DNA from: Euwallacea fornicatus
Lineage: Eukaryota > Arthropoda > Insecta > Coleoptera > Curculionidae
Direction: 5' to 3'
Assembly (NCBI RefSeq): GCF_040115645.1
Contig: NC_089554.1
Coordinates: forward strand, 1,860,001 to 1,924,000
Length of the DNA: 64,000 bases
Shown here piece after piece: positions 57,640 to 64,000 of the stretch. Within the stretch, counting starts at the first letter, position 1, and each line of letters starts with the position of its first letter. The notes under the pieces were generated by a model. It was not told where the DNA came from, searched no databases, and saw only the letters and a list, made by a program, of their open reading frames with translations. The position numbers were made by a program, and so were the translations under genes.

Positions 57640-58584
57640 CCCATGTTGCGGCTCCCTGTAGATGGGTCGAGCGACAACTAAACAAAAGTTGATTTCAATT
57701 AAGTTACAACGACACGCAAAATACTTTTTAAATTCAGTTTCCGACGCTTTACATTGTTAAAAGAAAAAATATGAGGTTAACGTTAATACACATGAAGGCG
57801 AACATCTTGTTTTCCTGCACACACAAAGCCCATCTATGTTACATATTTCATCCCTTTAAAAGAGATTAACTTAAAGGCACCATAATGCACAGTTCGGACC
57901 TACTTCGGAAGTTTGTCCGCATTGAACTTCCTCCTCCAAAAGCAAACTTGATATTTATGTGTATTCATATCGCCTTAGGGACACGCCATTACTAAATCAA
58001 CATGAAAGGATCTGCATATGTCCGGTCAACCGAATCGCATCTCATGTATCTTTAATACAGTCTCAAGAGGTCCGCTGGTCGCTCTTTTGTGGCTTCTTGG
58101 CAAGTTTTGGCCTGAGATTATGTATACATTTAATCAGTAATTTGCCAGATGAAGTTCTCAGCTGTCTCCCCCTAAATGCTTGTACTAGCCAAAGGGGCTG
58201 TTTCTTAAGAACCAAATCTGAATAAAAGTTAAATATCGGGGACACTCTATTGAATGGTCTAATGAATTGAATTCAGCCGGCGAGAATTACGTGCTGAAAT
58301 AAGGATGTTGAACTGTCGAAATCGTCGTTAATAGGGAACAGTAATTGGTGTCGCATTGTTAGAAGACACGCAGTCCTGGTTACTAAATGTATGGACACTC
58401 CTACATTTTCGAGAAAATCGCCGGGAGTGTCGTGGAATTTAGCACTACAGCGAGACGTGATTTGTATGACATAGAGATCAGATTTGAACCCATCAAGAAC
58501 AGTTTTCGATTAATCGAAATAACGAAATTTTTGGGCTTCAAATGGTCCCATTATGAATCAACTACAGCTAAAGAAGTAAACAAA
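57640..58584. other. Spacer without a recognisable gene
   Basis: Open frames near 57959-58245 on both strands have no domain support. Confidence 0.5.
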
Positions 58585-58586
58585 TA

Positions 58587-59230
58587 CAAGATGTCGCACG
58601 AAACGAGCGAAGCTATAACTGAGTTATTTACAAATGAATTTTGAGAAACTAAAAACCAAATAAAATGATATTTTTCAGAATACCAAATAAAGTCAAGGTC
58701 AATTTTTTCTTAACTCAAAATCATCTGCTTCAGGTCTCAAAATCAGAATTTCAAATAGAACTCCATATGTTGTTACATTTTCTGATAGAAAATATTTTTC
58801 TGAATTTAATCAGATATGACAAGTTAAAGTCAAAATAATTTTTAAGTGAAAAAAATAAAAAATTTGAACAACGTGGGTTATGTAGTCATCTGTACCGTAA
58901 ATTTTGACATTATGAGTTATGTATCGTCATGGGGCCACCAGCGTTATTCTGTGATTATCTGCATTTTATTCTATATTATCCTACTGCATCGTCTCGTAGA
59001 AAAGGGCTTGGCGCCAAGGACAACTGGCACCCATATGATACTGAGTAAAAAAGGACCAAATAAAGCAGCCCTCAACTGTTGGAACCACATCATTCTTCTT
59101 CGTAATTTTCTATGAGCAAGTGTGATTAATATGAATTAGATGTGTAAAAATATTTTTTTCTGAATCTGATGACGTATAACACGTTAACCTTAATACAATT
59201 TTAAACTGAAAAAATTGATACATTTTTGTA
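58587..59230 (+). mobile_element. Family E mariner-like element, copy 2 (partial)
   Basis: It starts after TA at 58585-58586 with CAAGATGTCGCACGAAAC and GAAGCTATAACTGAGTTATT, matching the left end of the 38982 element. The match continues through AAAATATTTTTCTGAA to a 200-bp block at 58905-59125 shared with 39265-39480 (TGGCGCCA, AACTGGCACCCA). A segment near 58792-58860 recurs directly near 59142-59225. The right TIR is not found, so the end is approximate. Confidence 0.65.
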
Positions 59231-59234
59231 TATT

Positions 59235-59763
59235 TTGACAACTTGCATTTTAAAAAGAAAACGTTTGCAGGAGCTTATTCATTAAATAATTTCCACTTGA
59301 AATGCATCCAGGATTACGCTCTTACATTTTCTACACGTAATTACGAAATGCCCTGTATAAGCGTCACTTTACATCAACTTTGGAGAACGCATTGGACAAA
59401 AAATAAAAGGTTCCTAATGGTCGCTTGTGATACCCTCCAGAAGGCTCAACTGAAACGTTGATGAATTCAAATTTCTCATGTCGAAATAAACCCAGATACG
59501 AAATTTCGTAAAAGTAGCTAGGAGAGATCGAAGATAGAATCAAAGGAAAATATCAAAGAATTTAGAATATAAAGAAATAAAAGAAAGATATCAAAGAATA
59601 TATTATTTATTTTTTCACCTTTGATACACTGTAGTTTGAAAACTCAACGAGCTACGACACAGGCTAATAAGAACTTTTCATTTTAAAACTACTTGAAAAA
59701 TCAGTTTGTAAAATATTGCATATTTATTCAATAACACCCTGTATATTTGTGTAAAAAACTAAA
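59235..59763. other. Spacer with two CCCTGTA-type termini
   Basis: CCCTGTATA occurs at 59351 and ACACCCTGTATAT at 59734, each like the right end of a mariner-like element, without matched left ends nearby. Confidence 0.35.
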
Positions 59764-60549
59764 TTACAGTTCTTGCTCCAAGTTCAAGTCCAATATCACG
59801 GGAATACCCGTGGGGATTTTTTTTTGTTTTGGAGGACAGGCACTCTGATTGACCTTGGCCAGCGAATCTGACATCATCAAAGATTCTGCAAGATCTACTG
59901 AGGGATATTCATTTTGTAACGCACGTTTTCGCTTGAGTCCCAATAAAACATTTTTCCAGATAGGTATCGGTACCCTGATAGTATAAGAGTCCCCAAAAAA
60001 CACTTAATCTTATCTGGTTGTTATTTGCGGGCCTGCCGTATTAGTGAAAAATGCATACTTTACGGTGAATGAAATAATATCATTGTCAAAAAACAGCTCA
60101 GACATTTCAACAGGCATCAATTCACGATGCATATAATAATCAGTGTGAGGAAAGCCAGAAGCTGTTACTCAGAGGTCTTTAATCATACAACCAATATTCG
60201 TGTAATCAATGCTTTTCATTAAGGTGGATTGCTTAATATGTTGTTGGTCTTGCTGACTCTCAAATTCTTCCACTTTAGATTCATCTTTTCGATTGTCAAC
60301 GTAAGGTTCCTGCAAAACTGCAAGTGGAGCAGGTGCCAAAAGTTGGCTTCTCAATGAACTATCCACTTGACCCTCACTACCTTCGTCTCCTGAGTCTTCA
60401 TCTGTATTATCGCGTACACCGGGAGGTTCTAAGTAGGTGTCAGCAACATTTAAACGATCTTCAAAAGCCATGTCAAGCGCTTCTTCAAGACTAAGGCCAC
60501 CGCTATAATAAAAGAAAATACTGATGCCTTGGAGGATTAGTCGTGCCAC
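59764..60549 (-). pseudogene. Second piggyBac-like transposase fragment (N-terminal half)
   Basis: The 126-codon minus-strand frame from 60549 contains SGGLSLEEALDMAFEDRLNV, then YLEPPGV, then TDEDSGDEGSEGQVDSSLRS with QLLAPAP: the acidic leader typical of vertebrate and insect PGBD-type piggyBac proteins. In other frames the region continues with ELFFDNDIISFTVKYAFFTN near 60050-60110. It then reads IRLSVFWGLLYYQGTDTYLE near 59950-60005, which corresponds to the start of the DDE domain. The catalytic core and the cysteine-rich tail are absent. It differs strongly from the 48464 copy, so it is another family. Truncated and frameshifted. Confidence 0.8.
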
Positions 60550-62246
60550 ATGATAACACTCAATTTAGAATTGCAAACACTAAGTAAAAGTAATTTTCAA
60601 TGCAATAATTTCCTTTTCAAGTATTGCAATACTCTATACGGTTTAATAAAATAATGTAGGCGAGGCACAAAATTGTATTTTTGTTATTATTTTGGCGATT
60701 TACATCTATTTTGATCACGTGAAAAGGTAACAAACGTTCAAGAAAATATCGGAAAAACATCGCTGAAAAAAACTGATAACTGGAAGAACGACGCGTACTA
60801 CGTATTCCAGAACTACTGTTTGAAACGTAGAAATAACTTATATGTGATGCAGGGGAATTCCCCGGTACGATTTCAGCGTTGCCAAACGGCAACACAAGTC
60901 TCTGATGGATTAAGTCGCATAGCTCATAAAGTAATCCATGGGGATGTTGTTCTTAGATTAGAGCCTCGAACAAATAATACATTGTAAAGAGAGATTATAC
61001 AGTGACAAACAAAGGGATTATAAACTTTTTCGATGCAGATGCTGGCTGTAACCAAATGCAATCCTTCAGCGGCCTTAAGGTATTCCAAGAAGAGAGCATC
61101 GATGACACTTTCCTTTGAGCTATAACAACATTTTCTAGTACTTTCCGCTGTCTCTAGTATAGTGAACGCCGCTTTGGGCCAGCTAAATAACGCCGAAAAA
61201 AATCACAACCAACACTTAGCAGAGTGATATAGTGTTAAGAGGGGAGCTAAGCTCTTAGTCAACGCGTTTTTGCCAGGCGACGAAAACTAACTAATTTGTC
61301 TGGTTTTAGGCAGCATTCACGGTACAGGGAGGTCCCCATGACGTTGCACCGAATTTATGGCGTTGTAATGGGGCTAAGTGTTTCCTCAATTCGGCGACCC
61401 ATCACCATTTCGTCTGCCGTGAGAGGTCGTCTTGTCCTGTTCTCGTATAAATCGGACTTAGACCCTCGCGAATCCTTTTTCTGGTGATTTAAAAAAATGC
61501 CCTCCCAAATGGAATCCGGGACTGTTTTATAACATTATTACCTGTGATTGTTATGTTTGAGTAAATTTATTGCCGTGGGGGAGATGCTTCGGGCTTTTTA
61601 TTTTATTTGCAGCCCGGCTTTATGTTGATATTTATCGGTATAAGGACATGCAAATAAAAAGACTCACCTCCTTTTGCTCGCGACAGATTTAACGACCTTA
61701 TTTTATTTTTCCGTCTCTACTTTTCGGATTGAGTTTGTTTCGTGATGAGTTAGAATATAATTGGATGACGATGTTCGCTCTTGAAACATAAAATCCACCT
61801 CGTTTCTTCGGTAGTAACAATCTGTTCGACAAAATCAAAAACCCAACTAAACGAGCTCTGGAATTAAGCAACCGTAAAATCCTGCCTCAAATAATATTCT
61901 CACGTTCAGAGATTTAAGTTGGCTGACCCAAGATGGCTCTTGGCGATCTTCCGAGTGCCTCAACAGCTGCTTACAAGTGCATTACTTCGGGTCCGTCGAG
62001 CGCGATAACGTATTATTGAGTAGAACAACGGGGCCTCAGGTTATTTGTGTTCCGTGATACCTTGGCCAGGAGAGGATGCTCTCCTTTATCTCCGCAAGAG
62101 CTACTAGTCGTGTCTAAATGTTTATTCAAATTATAGGCCTTTCTGGCTGGCTCCATTGTTTATGTCTGCCCTACGACTTGCATTTCTGGGATGGTTATAG
62201 AAATCAAGTTATATGATAGAAGTGATACGAATAACACGATGTCAGA
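60550..62246. other. Gene-poor stretch around a candidate exon
   Basis: Apart from the candidate exon at 61310 nothing is recognised. The minus-strand frame at 60617-60895 has no domain support. Composition is more balanced from about 61300 to 62100. Confidence 0.4.
61310..61418 (+). CDS. Candidate 109-nt coding exon, product unknown
   Basis: The acceptor GTCTGGTTTTAG ends at 61309 after a pyrimidine-rich run; the donor is CTGCC followed by GTGAGAGG at 61418/61419. Two frames are open. The first reads AAFTVQGGPHDVAPNLWRCN and then GAKCFLNSATHHHFVC. The second reads QHSRYREVPMTLHRIYGVVM and continues hydrophobic. The second is phase-compatible with the candidate exon at 29949-30015. The exon is markedly less AT-rich than its flanks. 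I do not recognise either peptide. Confidence 0.3.
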
Positions 62247-63349
62247 GGAGGATACTTCCAAAAGTACCCGACCCACACTCGAAGGAAAAAAAAACGTCAT
62301 TTCCCAGCGTAGTTTGCTTTGACATAGGCACACTTTTCTCAGCGATGTTCCGTAACCTGTTTATGGTAAAAAGCTTGGTAAGTTCCAAAATGGGCATCAG
62401 TCCCGGACTCTACCTCTTCATATTTGGAAAATCTCTTTTCATCGAGTCATTTTTTAGGCCCGAAAATAGAAAATCATTCTAGGGCGCTAAATCTGGCGAG
62501 TACGGTGCCTGAGGTAAAGGTTCGAAACCCATTTGATTGGTTTTGGCCATCGCAACGACGGAATCGTGGACTGGTGCGTTGGTTTGACGAAATAGGACTT
62601 TCTTTTTCGCCCAAAGTCGTTGCTTCTTCCCAAGTTCCTTGCTCAAACTCTGCATTAAACTCGTGTGATATTCTTCGTTTGTTGTTTTTCCTTCAGCGAG
62701 ATCTCAGGTGTGAAAATATGGACCAATGTTTCATCTATGCAAGTGAATCGACGCAAAAACTCGGCTTTATTGCTGCGAAACTTTGGCAAATACTCCCTTG
62801 AAACATCCTAACGGTGCTATTTTGATTCATCTTGCATGCAGCTTTCTCATATCCCCAATCCTTCGGTCAAAATGCCATGTACAGTCGTTTTTTAAAGTCC
62901 TATCTTGTCTGCTAACTAGCGCAATTTAGCCGACTGTCTTCCAGTACACTTTTGTGAATTTTCTGCACGATTTCTGGAAAGGCCGAATCTGAAGTGTCAT
63001 CAGGTCGACCACTGCGGATTTTTTCTTGGAAGCTCGTACGATCGCGTTTGAACTATGTTACTTAACATTTTACAGTCGTTACCGAAAGGCCGGATTTCCC
63101 CAAATTTGCACCTGAGTCAATTTTGATGTTGGATGGACTAAGACCTTTCGACTGAAAGTATTGGATAACCTGTCGATGGATAATTTTTTTCATGTACACA
63201 AAATCTCTAAAAACGACTTCAAAACAGACACAAATCAACGCAGCCCCCTCGAACTTTAGACATAAGCTGATTAAAGTTAGTTAGGTCTTTGTAATATAGG
63301 AAAATTAAAAATATACATCTTAAGCCGAATACTTATGGGACTATCCTCG
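62247..63349 (-). mobile_element. Mariner element mar-A, copy 4
   Basis: The element is 1103 bp. The left end reads GGAGGATACTTCCAAAAGTA, and the right end TTATGGGACTATCCTCG followed by TA at 63350-63351. The left TA is altered to GA. It carries small internal deletions compared with copy 1. Confidence 0.88.
62268..63193 (-). pseudogene. Mariner transposase pseudogene, mar-A copy 4
   Basis: The start near 63193 gives KKIIHRQVIQYFQSKGLSPS and continues NLGKSGLSVTTVKC, then a stop. Later pieces in shifted frames: RSGRPDDTSDSAFPEIVQKI near 62980-63030, the FRQTNAPVHDSVV-like second catalytic region near 62565-62605 with Asp replaced, and GFEPLPQAPYSPDLAP near 62510-62550. Stops are frequent, and this copy looks the oldest or fastest-decaying of the four. 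Confidence 0.83.
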
Positions 63350-63351
63350 TA

Positions 63352-64000
63352 TATTTATGGGAGTCCAAGAATAGAGCCGAGGTGTCCACCAACCCCTATT
63401 TAGTCAAATAAACCATAAAATAACACTTTTACAGTTGAGTTGCTGAAGCATCTTACCCCAAGACTCGTTACGTAAGCAGAAAAAAAGAGCAATTTTTAAA
63501 ATCGAGCCCCGGCTGGATCTCTATCGGGATCGCAGGCTTTCATTAATAATATCGACGGTCGCATCTGCGGCAAAATATCCCCCTTAAGGCTGATGTCTAT
63601 AAATCGCCATCTAACTTTGGGCTCTTCTCTTTGAATGCTAATTAACGTTTGGTTCTGCCATTAGTCTAATTAAAGTGCCATTCCGGTACCTTATCTTGTC
63701 AAGGCGAATTAAAAAGGCACCCTGGCTAGATGGGCTCGGAGCTTTTGGCTTGTAAGCCGTTTTATTCGCATTAGTGCCAACCTCAGTCCAATAAACTGAT
63801 TACATCGGTAATTTTATATGAAAGACTTTCTGGTTATCTAAAAAATGTCTGTGAAAGTCATTCTATTTTCAATTTTGTTCTTGGCATGTAAGCTCTGCAT
63901 CTGTATACATTTAATTAACTTTACAGTTAAACCGCTTTTCTATCGCTACAAGTAATTGAAATAAGTGATTGCTGGCTGAGGAAATTTGTGGCATCCTGTA
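63352..64000. other. Gene-free end of the window, balanced composition
   Basis: From about 63500 to 63790 the composition is balanced and there are many TAAT-type motifs (GCTAATTAACG, GTCTAATTAAAG, GGCGAATTAAAAAGG) with TTATCTTGTC. It resembles conserved non-coding enhancer sequence, but this cannot be tested here. No coding sequence is seen. Confidence 0.3.

Noticed and set aside
57636..57646. A GGTTCAAACCC box like the tRNA B-box
   Set aside because: No acceptor stem, D-arm or anticodon arm can be folded around it; it lies at the edge of the fold-back element.
1..64000. A CRISPR array, bacterial operon or phage module
   Set aside because: No regularly spaced direct repeats, ribosome-binding sites or closely packed genes are present; the content is eukaryotic.

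Overview
The window looks like AT-rich arthropod nuclear DNA, most likely insect. It has no prokaryotic operons or closely packed genes. About twenty DNA transposons of the Tc1/mariner and piggyBac superfamilies lie in long stretches without open coding sequence. Many have TA or TTAA target duplications, and nearly all transposase genes are broken by stops, frameshifts or deletions. Mariner families of these types are typical of insects; the species cannot be named from the sequence.

Layout. From 0.8 to 3.1 kb: a diverged LTR-like block, then a complete Tc1-like element (1711-3133) whose transposase has only three in-frame stops. From 6.3 to 10 kb: a decayed Tc1-like element and copy 1 of a local mariner family (mar-A). 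From 12.6 to 17.4 kb: two Tc1-like pseudogenes (one with about 190-200 bp inverted repeats), an internally deleted mariner-like remnant, and a 623-bp short element with 134-bp inverted repeats. From 18.8 to 28.4 kb: mar-A copy 2 (deleted), a decayed DD41D-type element and a DD41D-type element with 300-bp inverted repeats. From 29.3 to 30.0 kb: a CpG-rich block followed by a candidate host exon. From 32.7 to 44.4 kb: fold-back remnants, a mariner-like element and a Tc1-like element with 300-bp inverted repeats. From 45.2 to 52.6 kb the elements are dense: a DD41D element that is nearly open, a piggyBac-like element only 33 bp further on, a mariner relic, and a Tc1-like element split by a 585-bp solo LTR. 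From 53.6 to 63.4 kb: mar-A copies 3 and 4, a large fold-back element, a second copy of the 39-kb family and half of a second piggyBac-like gene.

Host content is sparse. Three short stretches on the + strand (near 5.67-5.92, 29.95-30.02 and 61.31-61.42 kb) are bounded by good splice-site matches and read open, so the window may be intron or intergenic DNA of a larger gene. None could be assigned to a known protein. No tRNA, rRNA or CRISPR array was recognised.

The elements do not form a pathway. What can be read is a history: an LTR element entered an intact Tc1-like reading frame and recombined to a solo LTR, mar-A spread and decayed in several copies, and several unrelated-looking families share a CAGGGTG-like terminus. 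No clear new biological system is visible. The best leads are the nested solo LTR, the nearly open DD41D transposase, the palindromic subterminal repeats of the piggyBac-like element, and the candidate exons.
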